Positions 18,345 to 27,264 of a DNA stretch of 64,000 bases are shown here, in pieces (within the stretch, counting starts at the first letter, position 1; the number at the start of each line of letters is the position of its first letter). A program made the position numbers and the translations under genes. The stretch is taken from positions 62,001-126,000 of the forward strand of contig JACKEQ010000013.1 in NCBI GenBank assembly GCA_020632885.1, in the 5' to 3' direction. The DNA is from Alphaproteobacteria bacterium. GTDB taxonomy: Bacteria; Myxococcota_A; UBA796; GCA-2862545. The notes below the pieces were generated by a model. That model was given only the letters and a program-made list of their open reading frames with translations. It was not told the origin of the DNA and ran no database searches.

Positions 18345-19358
18345 ATGGTCCTGTTCACCATGCTCGCGTGCGCGGGCCCGGACGCACCGGTCGCCAACCC
18401 TGCAGCCGGTCAGCGGGTCGCGCGGGTGGCCCTGTTCGCGGGCACCCCCGTCGTCCAGCGATCCACGACCGAGATCCCGGTCACCGACGGGATGATGCTG
18501 CTCACGTCGGACACGGTCGACACGAGCAACGGCATGGTCGTGGTCCACCTCCCGAACGATCACCTCGTCCGGATCGACGAGGATCTCGCGCTCGTGGTCG
18601 GCGACCTCGTCCTCTGGCAGGCCACCCAGTCCACCGTCAGCGTGAAGGACCAGCTCGCCGAGCTCCTCGACCCGGACGAGCAGGCGGCGATGGACCCGGG
18701 CGGCGACCGCTCCGAGCGCGTGGCGGGCTGGCAGCTCCGCATGCTCACCGCGACCCGCGGTTCGGGCGTGGCCATGGACGAGGATGCGGGCAGCGAAGAG
18801 ATGCGAGACGCCGAGGACGACGGTGCCGGAGCTCCGGACGACGCGGGTGGCAGCTGGTTCCCCCAGCTCGCCACACGCAACGAGTCCGCGCCGGCTGCTT
18901 CGGCTCCAGCGGTGTCTGCTCCAGCGAAGACGGCCGACGCCCCGTCGCCACCGCCGCCTTCACCTCCCGCGCCACCGCCGCCGAGCCGCACGTCGCGGAT
19001 GCGCCCACCACCCGCGGCCAGGCCATCGCGCGACCTCGCGCCCCGCGAAGAAGCCAAGGGCAGCAAGCGCGGCGCGCCTGTCGTCGAGAGCGAGCCGCCG
19101 CCGCCGCCCCCGATGGAGGAGCCTGCGACCGAGAAGGCGACCTTCCCGCTGGATGCTGGCGTGGTGACCTGCCTCCGCCAGGCCCTGGAGGCCAAGGGTC
19201 TGCACCTGGAGCGCGTGGACATCGAGCTCGTGGTGGAGGACGGGAGGATCGTGCACGCCCGCGGTGCCCAGGGGCTGCGCCTGCCGAAGTGCGTGCGCGA
19301 TGTGCTCGAGGGTCAGCCGGCCGAGGGCCTGCCGCTCGCGTTCACCGTGGAGCTCTGA
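18345..19358 (+). CDS. FecR-like lipoprotein with Pro-rich linker
   Basis: A 337-residue protein; GGAGGT precedes the ATG. The signal is MVLFTMLA with the lipid cysteine at residue 9. Residues of about 20-90 resemble a FecR-type beta domain (repeated Val/Asp/Gly strands around VRIDEDLALVVGD). A long acidic then Pro/Ser/Ala-rich linker leads to a C-terminal domain of about 70 residues with two cysteines (VTCLRQAL and LPKCVRDVL), of the kind found in myxobacterial gliding and export proteins as a TonB-C-like fold. A candidate -10 element TAAGCT lies at 18302-18307. Confidence 0.65.
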   Translation: MVLFTMLACAGPDAPVANPAAGQRVARVALFAGTPVVQRSTTEIPVTDGMMLLTSDTVDTSNGMVVVHLPNDHLVRIDEDLALVVGDLVLWQATQSTVSVKDQLAELLDPDEQAAMDPGGDRSERVAGWQLRMLTATRGSGVAMDEDAGSEEMRDAEDDGAGAPDDAGGSWFPQLATRNESAPAASAPAVSAPAKTADAPSPPPPSPPAPPPPSRTSRMRPPPAARPSRDLAPREEAKGSKRGAPVVESEPPPPPPMEEPATEKATFPLDAGVVTCLRQALEAKGLHLERVDIELVVEDGRIVHARGAQGLRLPKCVRDVLEGQPAEGLPLAFTVEL

Positions 19359-19368
19359 GCGTCAGAGC
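19352..19368. terminator. stem-loop between convergent genes
   Basis: A perfect 7-bp inverted repeat, GCTCTGA and TCAGAGC, with a 3-base GCG loop. It includes the stop codon of the plus-strand lipoprotein and lies 5 bases from the stop of the minus-strand gene. There is no T tract, so bidirectional termination or transcript protection is only likely. Confidence 0.35.
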
Positions 19369-19372
19369 GAGC

Positions 19373-19717
19373 TCAGAACGCCTGGAAGCACGAGGAGTCG
19401 ACCTCCCAGGCGCACGGCTCCAGGATCTCGGTGCTCGGGAGGCAGGCGTCGTCCGCGTCACGGGCGCGCATGCATGCGCGGTAGTCGGCGGCCGTCGCCT
19501 GGCACGTGACGGGGATGTCGAGGATCCGGTCGACGCACACCTGGTCGTCCGTCTCCGGGATCACGATGGGGTCACCGCCGCAGCTCAGCGTGTGCTCACG
19601 CCGGTGGAACTCCTCGCACAACGCGAGGGCGTCGTCGTCCGACAGGTCCGCCAGGCGGGTCTCCTTGGGCACACTCTTGCACGCGATCAGCGGCAGGAAG
19701 ACGAGGGTCCAGCGCAC
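19373..19717 (-). CDS. small cysteine-rich lipoprotein
   Basis: A 114-residue protein with signal MRWTLVFLPLIA and lipid Cys13. The mature part is acidic and holds about eight cysteines, suggesting a disulphide-stabilised periplasmic domain. No family recognised. It follows the 19722-20477 lipoprotein after 4 bases on the same strand, so they are probably co-transcribed. Confidence 0.7.
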   Translation of the reverse strand: MRWTLVFLPLIACKSVPKETRLADLSDDDALALCEEFHRREHTLSCGGDPIVIPETDDQVCVDRILDIPVTCQATAADYRACMRARDADDACLPSTEILEPCAWEVDSSCFQAF

Positions 19718-19721
19718 GGGG

Positions 19722-20477
19722 TCACTCCACGAAGGCGATGCGGGTGGGACGGATGGTGGCCTCCTGCTTCCACTTGCCGGGCGCGGGGTCCTCGGAGGTC
19801 CAGACCCACGTGCGGGTCTCGCCGGGCTTCATGGGGACCTTGCGCTCCTCCGGGAGCGGGAGGTGCCAGACGGACGCCACGAGCGGCCAGTCGTCCTTGG
19901 CGATCGAGGTGCCGGCAGGGCCGAGGAGATCCACCGTGAACACGAGGTCCTTCACGGTGCGGTCGCCCGCGTTGGTGACCTCGGACGTGAGCTCCCAGCC
20001 GTTCTTCGGGCCGCTGGGGTCGCGCGCCAGGTTGATCTGCGCCATCTTCAGCGGCGACCACTGGAGCTTCTGCACGTAGGTGGCGACCTCGCGGAGCTTC
20101 TTCGCCTCGGCCTTCCGCTCGCGCGACGTGGACGGGTACTCGCCGATGAAGCGGTCCCACCCCTCCACCGTCCCCGCGGACAGGGCCCACTCGTAGAGGA
20201 AGGTCTCGCGCTCCTCGAGCGCTCGGGCGTGGAGATCCCCCTTCGGGAAGCGCGTGAGGTAGTGGTCGTAGGCCTCCAGCGTGGCGTTCTTCCGGGCCTC
20301 TTCGAGGTACAGCGTCTCGAGGACCGCGGTGGCGTCGAGCGTGTGCCGCCCCGTGGGGTGGTCCTTCAGGTAGGCCTCGTAGGCGTCGATGGTGTGGGCC
20401 TTCTGGGCGGCGGCGAAGTCGTCCCCACATGCGGCGAGGAAGGCGAGGAGAGCTGCGACGGGGAGAAGGCGTGCCAT
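19722..20477 (-). CDS. lipoprotein with helical repeats and FxLYD-like domain
   Basis: A 251-residue protein with a classical lipoprotein signal (MARLLPVAALLAFLAAC). Residues of about 25-130 are TPR-like helical repeats (YEAYLKDHPTGRH, YDHYLTRFPKGDLH, WDRFIGEYPST), a pattern common in myxobacterial lipoproteins. The C-terminal 100 residues form a beta domain (WELTSEVTNAGDRTVKDLVF) resembling FxLYD or DUF3426-type immunoglobulin-like folds. It is divergent from queE with a 55-bp gap. Function unknown. Confidence 0.7.
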   Translation of the reverse strand: MARLLPVAALLAFLAACGDDFAAAQKAHTIDAYEAYLKDHPTGRHTLDATAVLETLYLEEARKNATLEAYDHYLTRFPKGDLHARALEERETFLYEWALSAGTVEGWDRFIGEYPSTSRERKAEAKKLREVATYVQKLQWSPLKMAQINLARDPSGPKNGWELTSEVTNAGDRTVKDLVFTVDLLGPAGTSIAKDDWPLVASVWHLPLPEERKVPMKPGETRTWVWTSEDPAPGKWKQEATIRPTRIAFVE

Positions 20478-20532
20478 CGGTTTGCCTTACCGCGCGATTC
20501 CCCGACCTGCACGAGCGGGCTATGCCCCCGGT

Positions 20533-21201
20533 ATGGACGACACGATCGCGAAGGAGCACCGGCTCCGGGTGACCGAGATCTACGCCAGCGTGCAGGGGGA
20601 GTCCCTCCATGCCGGGAAGCCGTGCGTGTTCGTGCGCCTCACCGGCTGCAACCTCCGCTGCACGTGGTGCGACTCCACGTTCACCTTCACGGGCGGCGTG
20701 CACCGCGACTGGCGCGAGGTGGCCGAAGAGGCCCATGCGTTCGGCATCCACACCGTCGAGCTCACCGGCGGCGAGCCCCTCGTCCAGCGCAACGCCATCC
20801 CGCTCATGGCCAGGCTCCTCGAGCTCGGACACGAGGTCCTCCTCGAGACCAGCGGGTCCCGGAGCCTCGAGGACGTCCCGGCGGGGGTGCACGTCATCTG
20901 CGACCTCAAGCCGCCCGACAGCGGCGAGGAGCGCGCGAACCTGTGGGCGAACGTGGAGCTCCTCAAGCCCACGGACGAGGTGAAGCTCGTTCTCGCCAGC
21001 CGCCGCGACTACGAGTGGGCCCGCGACGTGATCCGCCAGCACGACCTCGGCAGCCGCGTGGCGGCGGTGCAGCTCTCGCCCGTGTGGGGGGCCCTGGACC
21101 CCGCGGAGCTCGCGACCTGGCTCGTGGAGGATCGGCTGCCGGCTCGCCTGCAGCTCCAGCTCCACAAGGTCGTGTGGGACCCCGAGGCGCGCGGGGTGTG
21201 A
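20533..21201 (+). CDS. queE: 7-carboxy-7-deazaguanine synthase
   Basis: A 222-residue radical SAM enzyme that converts carboxytetrahydropterin to 7-carboxy-7-deazaguanine in queuosine biosynthesis. The cluster motif is CNLRCTWC (Cys39, Cys43, Cys46), next to the substrate-binding stretch SVQGES. The SAM-binding TGGEP segment follows, and PPDSGE resembles the family's later loop. Length is normal. No ribosome site is seen; TATGCC ends 6 bases before the ATG, which suggests a leaderless transcript. Other queuosine genes are not in this window. The stop overlaps the GTG of the next gene. Confidence 0.9.
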   Translation: MDDTIAKEHRLRVTEIYASVQGESLHAGKPCVFVRLTGCNLRCTWCDSTFTFTGGVHRDWREVAEEAHAFGIHTVELTGGEPLVQRNAIPLMARLLELGHEVLLETSGSRSLEDVPAGVHVICDLKPPDSGEERANLWANVELLKPTDEVKLVLASRRDYEWARDVIRQHDLGSRVAAVQLSPVWGALDPAELATWLVEDRLPARLQLQLHKVVWDPEARGV

Positions 21202-21818
21202 CCGATGAGGGTCGTCGGCGGCGCACGTTGGAGCGGTCCCTGTTCGGGGGTGCCGTGCACAGCCCCCGACGAAGCTCTGCCGCCGAGACTCCGCCCGTTC
21301 CTCCTGCCGCCACACCGTCTCGGCCGGCCCCTCCTGCAGTGAAGCCGGCTCCCTCGGCCTCGGGGGGCTCCCTCGTGATCGACCTGGATCGGGCGGAGAT
21401 CTCGCACGGCTCGGCCCCGTGGGCGGGCACCTCGTCGGCGTTGCTCCTGGCGACGGCGATCGGGGTGCTGCTCATGCTGTTCTCGCCAGCGATCGCGGCG
21501 CTCTGGGCCGCGTGCGTGACGGCCGCGTGGATCTCGATGCCCCCGTCCGGACCCCGGGTCCTGGTGGAGCGCGGGGTCCTCGCGATCTCCCTCGACGGGC
21601 GCACCCAGACCCTGCGGCTCGACGCTTGCGGGCCGATCGCGCCCGACGGGCACCGGTTGCGGGTGGGCGACCGCGTGTTCGACCTCACGCCGAACGACCG
21701 CGAGACCGTCGAGAGATTCGCCACGGTCGCGGAGGCCATGCGGCAGGATGCCGTGTCGAGACGGGAGGGCGCCCCAGACGGACGCCTCGCGCACCTACGG
21801 TCCGCCCGCCACGACTGA
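21198..21818 (+). CDS. small membrane protein, function unknown
   Basis: A 206-residue protein whose GTG overlaps the queE stop (GTGA). An Arg-rich N-terminus and a Pro/Ala linker precede a hydrophobic hairpin near residues 75-115 (SALLLATAIGVLLMLFSPAIA and ALWAACVTAAWIS). A soluble domain of about 80 residues follows, containing a basic-acidic beta pattern. I recognise no family. The overlap suggests translational coupling to queE, not a shared pathway. Confidence 0.6.
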   Translation: MTDEGRRRRTLERSLFGGAVHSPRRSSAAETPPVPPAATPSRPAPPAVKPAPSASGGSLVIDLDRAEISHGSAPWAGTSSALLLATAIGVLLMLFSPAIAALWAACVTAAWISMPPSGPRVLVERGVLAISLDGRTQTLRLDACGPIAPDGHRLRVGDRVFDLTPNDRETVERFATVAEAMRQDAVSRREGAPDGRLAHLRSARHD

Positions 21819-21823
21819 CGGGA

Positions 21824-22840
21824 TCACCAGCGCCAGGCCTTCACCGCGCGCAGCATGGCCTCCACACCCTCGATGGGCGTCGTGGGCAGCACGCCGTGAC
21901 CGAGGTTGAACACGTGACCGGTGGGACCCGCCGCCTGGATGATGCGGCGCACCTTCCCCTCGATGTCGTCGGGCGGGCCGTACAGCGCGATGGGATCGAG
22001 GTTCCCCTGGACCGGGATGTCGCCGAGGAGCGCCCGCGCCTCCGCCATGTCCGTGCGCCAGTCGAGCCCGATGACGTCCGCGCCGACCTTCTTCACGATG
22101 GGCAGGATGGACGACAGGTCCTTGCTGTAGAAGATCCGCGGGGCGCCCTTCACGCGCTCGAAGGCCCGGATGGAGGCCGGCAGAGCGAAGCGCTCGTAGT
22201 CCTCGCGCGACAGCGCGCCGGCCCACGTGTCGAACATCTGCACGCCCGCCGCACCGGCGTCGATCTGGGACTGGAGGTAGTCGCCGACGACGTCCGCGAT
22301 GAGGTTCAGCACGCGCTCCGCGGCGGCCGGCTCGGTCATGAGCATCTTCTTGGGCTCGAGCCAGTCCTTGGAGCCCTTCCCCTCCACCAGGTAGCAGAAC
22401 AGGGTCCAGGGCGCGCCGGCGAACCCCAGGATCGGCACGTCGGGACGGGCCTCCTTGAAGATCCGGATGGTCTCGGGGACCCACGGGAGCGCCTCGCTGA
22501 CGTCCGGCCGCACGAGGCTGTCGACGTCCGCCAGGGTGCGCACGGGCTCCGGCACGCGCGGGCCGATGCCCTTCTCCATCGTGAAGTCTCGGCCGATGGC
22601 CGAGAGCACGGGCAGGATGTCCGAGAAGACGATGGCGCAGTCGGTGTCGAAGCGGTCCACCGGCTGGCACGTGACCTCCGCGGCGATCTCCGGCGTGTGG
22701 CAGAGGTCGAGGAAGCTCACCTTCGCCCGCACCGCGCGGTACTCCTCCATGTACCGACCGGCCTGCCGCATGAACCACACGGGAGGGCGGTCCACGGGGA
22801 GCCCCCGCAGGGCGTTCGACAGGCGTTCGTGTTTGTCCAC
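21824..22840 (-). CDS. hemE: uroporphyrinogen decarboxylase
   Basis: A 338-residue cytoplasmic enzyme that decarboxylates the four acetate side chains of uroporphyrinogen III to give coproporphyrinogen III in haem synthesis. The N-terminal signature RPPVWFMRQAGRYM, the FSDILPVLSAIG region, and the GFAGAPWTLFCYLVEGKGS and NLGHGVLP motifs are all present. I chose the GTG at 22840 because GGAGG lies 5 bases upstream and the family begins near that point. It is monocistronic and divergent from the 22909 gene. Confidence 0.95.
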   Translation of the reverse strand: MDKHERLSNALRGLPVDRPPVWFMRQAGRYMEEYRAVRAKVSFLDLCHTPEIAAEVTCQPVDRFDTDCAIVFSDILPVLSAIGRDFTMEKGIGPRVPEPVRTLADVDSLVRPDVSEALPWVPETIRIFKEARPDVPILGFAGAPWTLFCYLVEGKGSKDWLEPKKMLMTEPAAAERVLNLIADVVGDYLQSQIDAGAAGVQMFDTWAGALSREDYERFALPASIRAFERVKGAPRIFYSKDLSSILPIVKKVGADVIGLDWRTDMAEARALLGDIPVQGNLDPIALYGPPDDIEGKVRRIIQAAGPTGHVFNLGHGVLPTTPIEGVEAMLRAVKAWRW

Positions 22841-22908
22841 GGGGTCCTCCAGGCGCGGTTCGTCGGCGCAGTATGCCACCGCACCCGGCTCCTCGGTTAG
22901 CGTGCAGC

Positions 22909-23415
22909 ATGCTCGTCGCGCTCGCGATCCTGTCCACACCCGCCCACGCCCTCCAGAGCCCGATGTCCGGCCCGTCGCTGGAGCTCGGGATCGGCGGCGG
23001 GGTCGCGTCCGGGGGCGGTGCGGGCTCCGCCCACGCCAGCCTGGGCTGGTGGTTCGGGCGCTACGACGACGAGTACGCGCTCGGTCGGTTCACGGCCCTG
23101 CTGGCGACGCCCCGGGTGGACCTCGGGAGCCGTGGGCCCACGCTGACAGGCCTCGTCGAGCTCCGGCGCGCGATGGACCTGTTCGTGGTCGCGCCGTACT
23201 GGATGCTCGCCGCGGGTCCCACGATCGCGGACGACGGCCTCGGGGTGGCGGTGCGAGGCGGTGGCGGGGTGAAGCTCCGGCGCTCGCGGACGCTCGGGCT
23301 CACCGCGCGACTGGAGGCCGGCGTGGATGTGGTCTCCGCGCGCGTGCGGCCCGCTGTGGTGGCCACGGTTGGCGGTGGGTGGTCGGCCCCCCTCCGGAAG
23401 CGCGCGCCGCGGTAG
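22909..23415 (+). CDS. outer-membrane beta-barrel-like exported protein
   Basis: A 168-residue protein with signal MLVALAILSTPAHA (no basic residue). The mature chain alternates Gly, aromatic and polar residues in short strands (GGGAGSAHASLGWWFGRYDD, LFVVAPYWMLAAGP), as in small beta barrels. A hexamer TAGCGT ends 5 bases before the ATG and no ribosome site is visible, so the message may be leaderless. No family name can be given. Confidence 0.6.
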   Translation: MLVALAILSTPAHALQSPMSGPSLELGIGGGVASGGGAGSAHASLGWWFGRYDDEYALGRFTALLATPRVDLGSRGPTLTGLVELRRAMDLFVVAPYWMLAAGPTIADDGLGVAVRGGGGVKLRRSRTLGLTARLEAGVDVVSARVRPAVVATVGGGWSAPLRKRAPR

Positions 23416-23436
23416 ACTCGACGGCCCGGAGGATCC

Positions 23437-24390
23437 ATGGCCAGCCTGTACTCCCTGTTCCACGACATCTCGACCCGGCGCGCCGAGGAAGCCGCCATGC
23501 GATTCGAGCCCCTCGAGGTCGCCGCCGGTCAGCCGATCGCGACGGAAGGCGAGGTGAACGACGCGATGCTGTTCGTGGAGCGCGGTGAGGTCATCGTGAT
23601 CGCGGGTGGGTTCGAGGTCGCGCGGATGGGCGCGGGGTCGATCATCGGGGAGATCGGTCTGTTCACCCATGCCGTGCGCACCGCGACCGTCGTGGCGGCG
23701 GAGGACACCGTGCTCCAGACGCTGTCCCGCCGTTCGTTCGCGGAGCTCCGCAACGCCGGCAACCCGATCGCCTTCCGGATCGAGCTCCGGGCGGTGGAGC
23801 AGCTGGCGAGCCGCCTCCGGCAGGTGACGGCGGACATCGTGCAGGTCGCGACGGAGACGCCTTCGATGCTCCAGCCCGCCCGGCGCACCTCGGAGTACGG
23901 CGGCCACCCGATCCCGCTTCCGCCGAGCCGGATCCACACCGCGCTGGCTGCGGCCACCGCGTTCTACGGGTCGCCGCCCAAGGCCCTCGAGCGGCTGGTC
24001 GGCCTGATCGAGGCCCGTACGTTCCGGCCTGGCGAGACCCTCGCGTCGGACGGCCGCGACGACGGCCCGATGTACGTGCTCGCCCACGGGCAGATCGACA
24101 TGGTGGCGCCCGTGGACGGACGCCAGGTGCGCATCGCGACCCTCGATCCCGGCGAGGTGTTCAACCTCATGCAGCACGTCGACGAGAAGCCGCGGCCCGT
24201 GGCCTGGGTCGCGCGCGAGGGCGTCACGGTGCTCGCCATCCACCAGAACGACGTGGTGAAGATGCTCCGGACCCACGACCTCCCGGGCTCGGTCATGCGC
24301 ATCGCGATGATCCGCTCTCTGTCGGACCGGGTGAACCAGGCGAACGCCACCTTCGCGCTCGCCAGGTTGCTCAACCCCGCCGCAGAGTAG
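23437..24390 (+). CDS. protein with two cyclic nucleotide-binding domains
   Basis: A 317-residue soluble protein. Residues of about 15-125 and 185-300 are two Crp/cNMP-type beta-roll domains. The first has MLFVERGEVIVI and GSIIGEIGLFTHAVRTATVVA, which carries the GE...R-(S/T)A phosphate-cassette pattern. The second has PMYVLAHGQIDMV and GEVFNL, with the cassette less conserved. There is no helix-turn-helix, so it is not a Crp-type regulator; it may be a sensor or adaptor. TAGACT at 23411 and CGGAGG before the ATG are candidate promoter and ribosome sites. It converges with the small lipoprotein gene at 24397. Confidence 0.8.
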   Translation: MASLYSLFHDISTRRAEEAAMRFEPLEVAAGQPIATEGEVNDAMLFVERGEVIVIAGGFEVARMGAGSIIGEIGLFTHAVRTATVVAAEDTVLQTLSRRSFAELRNAGNPIAFRIELRAVEQLASRLRQVTADIVQVATETPSMLQPARRTSEYGGHPIPLPPSRIHTALAAATAFYGSPPKALERLVGLIEARTFRPGETLASDGRDDGPMYVLAHGQIDMVAPVDGRQVRIATLDPGEVFNLMQHVDEKPRPVAWVAREGVTVLAIHQNDVVKMLRTHDLPGSVMRIAMIRSLSDRVNQANATFALARLLNPAAE

Positions 24391-24396
24391 AACGGC

Positions 24397-24831
24397 TCAG
24401 CGGTTGGGGTCGAACCCGGCCTTCCGGGCCGTCTCCATCTCCAGCAGGATGGCCTTCCGCACCTCGGGATCCGTGACCTCGGACAGGATCTTCTGGTAGT
24501 CCGACTTCTTCTCGGCCTTGGGCCCGTTGCGGATGATGACGCCCTGGGAGTTCTTCAGCTCCGCCGCGGCCGCCTCCATCGTGATGGGCGTGGACACCGG
24601 GTTGTAGTACTTGCGCCCGCCGCCTCCTTCGGACTCGCCTTCGGCGCTGCCGATCACGTCGCCCGTGAGAGCTCCGCGGGCCGTGGGGTCGATCCCTTCA
24701 CCCCGCTGTACCTGGTTGGATCGCTCCACCACGGACTTGTGCACACGCGGTGCTGCCCGCGGAACCTCGTCGGGGTTCTCCATCAGCCACGAACACCCCG
24801 CGAGCATCGAGACGACCAGGAAACCATGCAT
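24397..24831 (-). CDS. small hypothetical lipoprotein
   Basis: A 144-residue protein with signal MHGFLVVSMLAG and lipid Cys13. The mature part is charged, with a Gly/Glu/Ser-rich stretch and a C-terminal helix region with many Lys and Glu. It lies 52 bases after the TadE-like genes on the same strand and is probably the last gene of that group. No family recognised. Confidence 0.65.
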   Translation of the reverse strand: MHGFLVVSMLAGCSWLMENPDEVPRAAPRVHKSVVERSNQVQRGEGIDPTARGALTGDVIGSAEGESEGGGGRKYYNPVSTPITMEAAAAELKNSQGVIIRNGPKAEKKSDYQKILSEVTDPEVRKAILLEMETARKAGFDPNR

Positions 24832-24883
24832 GGTGGGCCCTCCAGGGGAGAGCCTACCACGCGCGGCCCCTCGCTCGCCTGGC

Positions 24884-25339
24884 CTACTGGATCTCGGAGA
24901 ACATGGTGAACTCCGACTCGATCGTGTTGGGCAGGAAGGAGTACGCGGACTTGGCGCTGCTCCCGAACGTCTGCGGGTAGACGCCCATCAGGGGCACGAA
25001 GTCGCACGTGACCTTCACCCGCAGGGCCTTCAGGCCGTACTGGGTGAACGGCGTGACCACGGCATCGGCGCAGGTGAGCGGGGAGGTGGTCTTGATCCAG
25101 GCAGCCGCCGCGACTCCCGCCCCGACCGCCTCGTTGGTGCCGGTGGTGGCGGGGTCGTCGCGGGTGGCCGCGGCAGCCCGGGCGCCATCGCGGGCAGCCT
25201 GGGTGACGTTCTGGGCGTTGGCGAGGAACCACGAGAAGTCGAGGATCCCCGAGAGGATCCACATCATCATCGGGAGCCAGAAGGCGAACTCGACGAGCGC
25301 CGCACCCCGACGGTGCCGGCGATTCTGGAAACGCTTCAT
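24884..25339 (-). CDS. TadE-like pseudopilin
   Basis: A 151-residue protein started at the ATG before Lys-Arg-Phe. The N-terminus is basic (RRHRRGAALVEFAFWLPMMM) and runs into one hydrophobic helix with a glutamate at position +5 of the processed region, as in TadE/TadF pseudopilins cleaved by a TadV-type peptidase. A second TadE gene and a TadG-like gene lie directly upstream. TadE proteins help assemble Flp pili, although no Tad secretion ATPase or pilin is present in this window. Confidence 0.82.
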   Translation of the reverse strand: MKRFQNRRHRRGAALVEFAFWLPMMMWILSGILDFSWFLANAQNVTQAARDGARAAAATRDDPATTGTNEAVGAGVAAAAWIKTTSPLTCADAVVTPFTQYGLKALRVKVTCDFVPLMGVYPQTFGSSAKSAYSFLPNTIESEFTMFSEIQ

Positions 25340-25347
25340 GACGGACC

Positions 25348-25803
25348 TCAGGGGTTGAGCCGCTGCCACTCGGCACGCACACGGGTGCGGGCCAGGATGC
25401 GATCGGGCGTGACCACGTTCGCGGGCAGGTAGGCGGTGAGCGGGATGTACTGGACGTCGGCGACACAGTCGACGACGATGTTGGGCACGGAGCCCGAGAC
25501 GGTGGCCGAGCAGTCGTTGCACGCGAGGTTCGAGCTCGTGATCTGCGGGATCAGCAGGTCTTCGACCTGCTTCTCCACACAGCCGTAGCCTGTGCAGCTG
25601 CCCAGGTACGCCGGCACGTTCTTGGGGTCGATGAGCGACCCTTCACGGCAAGAGTGCGCGACGGCGCCGTTGACCTGGGCGGTCTTCGCGAAGTACCAGC
25701 CGTACTCCATCATCCCGAAGGTGACGAGGAGGAAGACCGGGAGGGTGAGCGCGAACTCGATGGCGTTCGCGCCCCGCCTGTGACGACGGTGGAAACGGGC
25801 CAT
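25348..25803 (-). CDS. TadE-like pseudopilin
   Basis: A 151-residue protein with a basic N-terminus (MARFHRRHRRGANAIEFALT) and a hydrophobic helix (LPVFLLVTFGMMEYGWYFA), the TadE signature with Glu at position 5 after the glycine. Six or more cysteines in the C-terminal domain suggest disulphides outside the membrane. It lies between the TadG-like gene (10 bases upstream) and the second TadE gene (8 bases downstream) in one operon. Confidence 0.82.
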   Translation of the reverse strand: MARFHRRHRRGANAIEFALTLPVFLLVTFGMMEYGWYFAKTAQVNGAVAHSCREGSLIDPKNVPAYLGSCTGYGCVEKQVEDLLIPQITSSNLACNDCSATVSGSVPNIVVDCVADVQYIPLTAYLPANVVTPDRILARTRVRAEWQRLNP

Positions 25804-25812
25804 GATGTCCTC

Positions 25813-27075
25813 CTACTCGGTGAGCACGACGGGGATGGACGACGCGATCTCGATCATGATGTCGTCGAGCTCGTTCGAGTTCGGGGTCTCGTACGCGCGA
25901 CCCATGCCGCGGGTGAGAGTACCCATCCACGAGAAGTCACCGCCGCCCTCGTTGAAGGTCACGGTCCAGACGTGGACGCCACCCTCGAAGAACGTGTTGT
26001 AGCTCTTGTCGTGACGCTCAGAGCTGTTGTCGCAGTCGGAGTTGAGCGGGCCCCACTTCTTGATGCACTCATAGGCGCTGTAGTTCCAGGTGCGACGGTC
26101 GTTCCCGCTCAGGTCCTCGCCCCAGAGCTGGTTGATGGCCCGCTCGGACATCGCCTTGCCGTTGTTGGTGCCGCTGGAGAGGCCTTCGTTGGGCAGACCG
26201 TCCGAGATCAGGATGACCGCCTGGAACTCCTTGTCGCTGCCCCGGGCGATGAACTCGTCGCGCGCCTGGATGAGGCCGCGAGCCTGGGTGGTGTTGCACC
26301 GGGAGCCCGTGTTCGGCCAGGCCCTGCTCCAGCTCGGGAGGTTGTAGCAGTAGTCGATGGCCTGGAAGCGCTGGAGCATGCCGTTCGGCTTGCCCGCCCC
26401 GTTGGAGCCGCCCGTGTTGTAGTTCCCGGTGATGGTGTCGAGCTCCTGGAGCACCGGCCACCACGCACGGCCGCCGAACAGCGAGAGGCCGAGCTTGTCG
26501 TTCGGGTAGGGGTGGTTCGCCATGTAGTTCAGGAAGGCGATGTCCGCGTCGCGGGCGTTCAGGATGTCGGTGCCGCCGAACGAGCAGCTGACGTCCTGCA
26601 CCAGCATGATCTGACGCGAGCGGCCTGCCGTGATGCCGAGGCCCTCGACGTCCCACTTGGTGTAGCCGAGCAGCGGCGCGAAGAAGAGGTCCAGCGGGTT
26701 GCTGGTGGCCGTGCTCCGCGCGACCCGGGCACGGGTCGCATTGATGTACGAGCTGCTCGGGTTGAACGTGAACGTGCTGAAGTTCCACTCGCCGTAGTCG
26801 ACCGGCACGACGAACTCGCCCTGCTGGTTCCCGATGAGGTTCTTCGAGAGCACGAAGTCCGCGGCGTCGTTGCCGTCCGAGAAGCTCAGCGTGTGGCGGT
26901 AGGCGATGAACGCGGCGTGCGCCGCGGCGTCCGCCGAGTGCTGCGCCTGGATCTTGGCCATGTTGATGTACGAGATGTCGACCGACAGGGCGGCGAACCC
27001 GATGAGGATGGGGAGGAAGGACCCCATCGTCATCATGTAGTTGCCCCGGCGGTTCTGGCGAGAGAAGTTCGGCAT
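25813..27075 (-). CDS. TadG-like protein with von Willebrand A domain
   Basis: A 420-residue protein. GGAGGG lies 4 bases before the chosen ATG. A basic stretch (RQNRRGNYMMT) and a hydrophobic helix at residues of about 15-40 form a TadG/pseudopilin N-terminus. From about residue 150 a von Willebrand A domain begins, with the metal-site motif DVSCS (DxSxS) and a later VILISDGLPNEG segment. VWA domains bind protein ligands through a metal ion. The group 27075-24397 looks like a surface-adhesion or pilus-accessory operon, read leftward from the 190-bp gap at 27.1-27.26 kb. Confidence 0.8.
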   Translation of the reverse strand: MPNFSRQNRRGNYMMTMGSFLPILIGFAALSVDISYINMAKIQAQHSADAAAHAAFIAYRHTLSFSDGNDAADFVLSKNLIGNQQGEFVVPVDYGEWNFSTFTFNPSSSYINATRARVARSTATSNPLDLFFAPLLGYTKWDVEGLGITAGRSRQIMLVQDVSCSFGGTDILNARDADIAFLNYMANHPYPNDKLGLSLFGGRAWWPVLQELDTITGNYNTGGSNGAGKPNGMLQRFQAIDYCYNLPSWSRAWPNTGSRCNTTQARGLIQARDEFIARGSDKEFQAVILISDGLPNEGLSSGTNNGKAMSERAINQLWGEDLSGNDRRTWNYSAYECIKKWGPLNSDCDNSSERHDKSYNTFFEGGVHVWTVTFNEGGGDFSWMGTLTRGMGRAYETPNSNELDDIMIEIASSIPVVLTE

Positions 27076-27206
27076 GACGCCCTCCATGCTCCGTAGGATA
27101 CCACTGCCGGGCGAGAGGCCAAGCGCTCCGGATTACCTGCCGATTACTCCCCTCCCGGCCCGCCCGGACGGGGCCCTCAGCGGGAGCGGGCGATCCGGCA
27201 CAGCGA

Positions 27207-27236
27207 TTGACGTAACCTCCGCCCAGGCCGTGGCAT
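27207..27236 (+). promoter_or_regulatory. possible promoter in the divergent gap
   Basis: TTGACG lies 18 bases before TGGCAT (then AGGGT). The -35 is good (5 of 6) but the -10 is weak. It would serve the flavoprotein gene starting at 27265. The 189-bp gap holds no other feature that I can name. Confidence 0.25.
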
Positions 27237-27264
27237 AGGGTGCGGCGAACGCAGAGGAGCCCAC

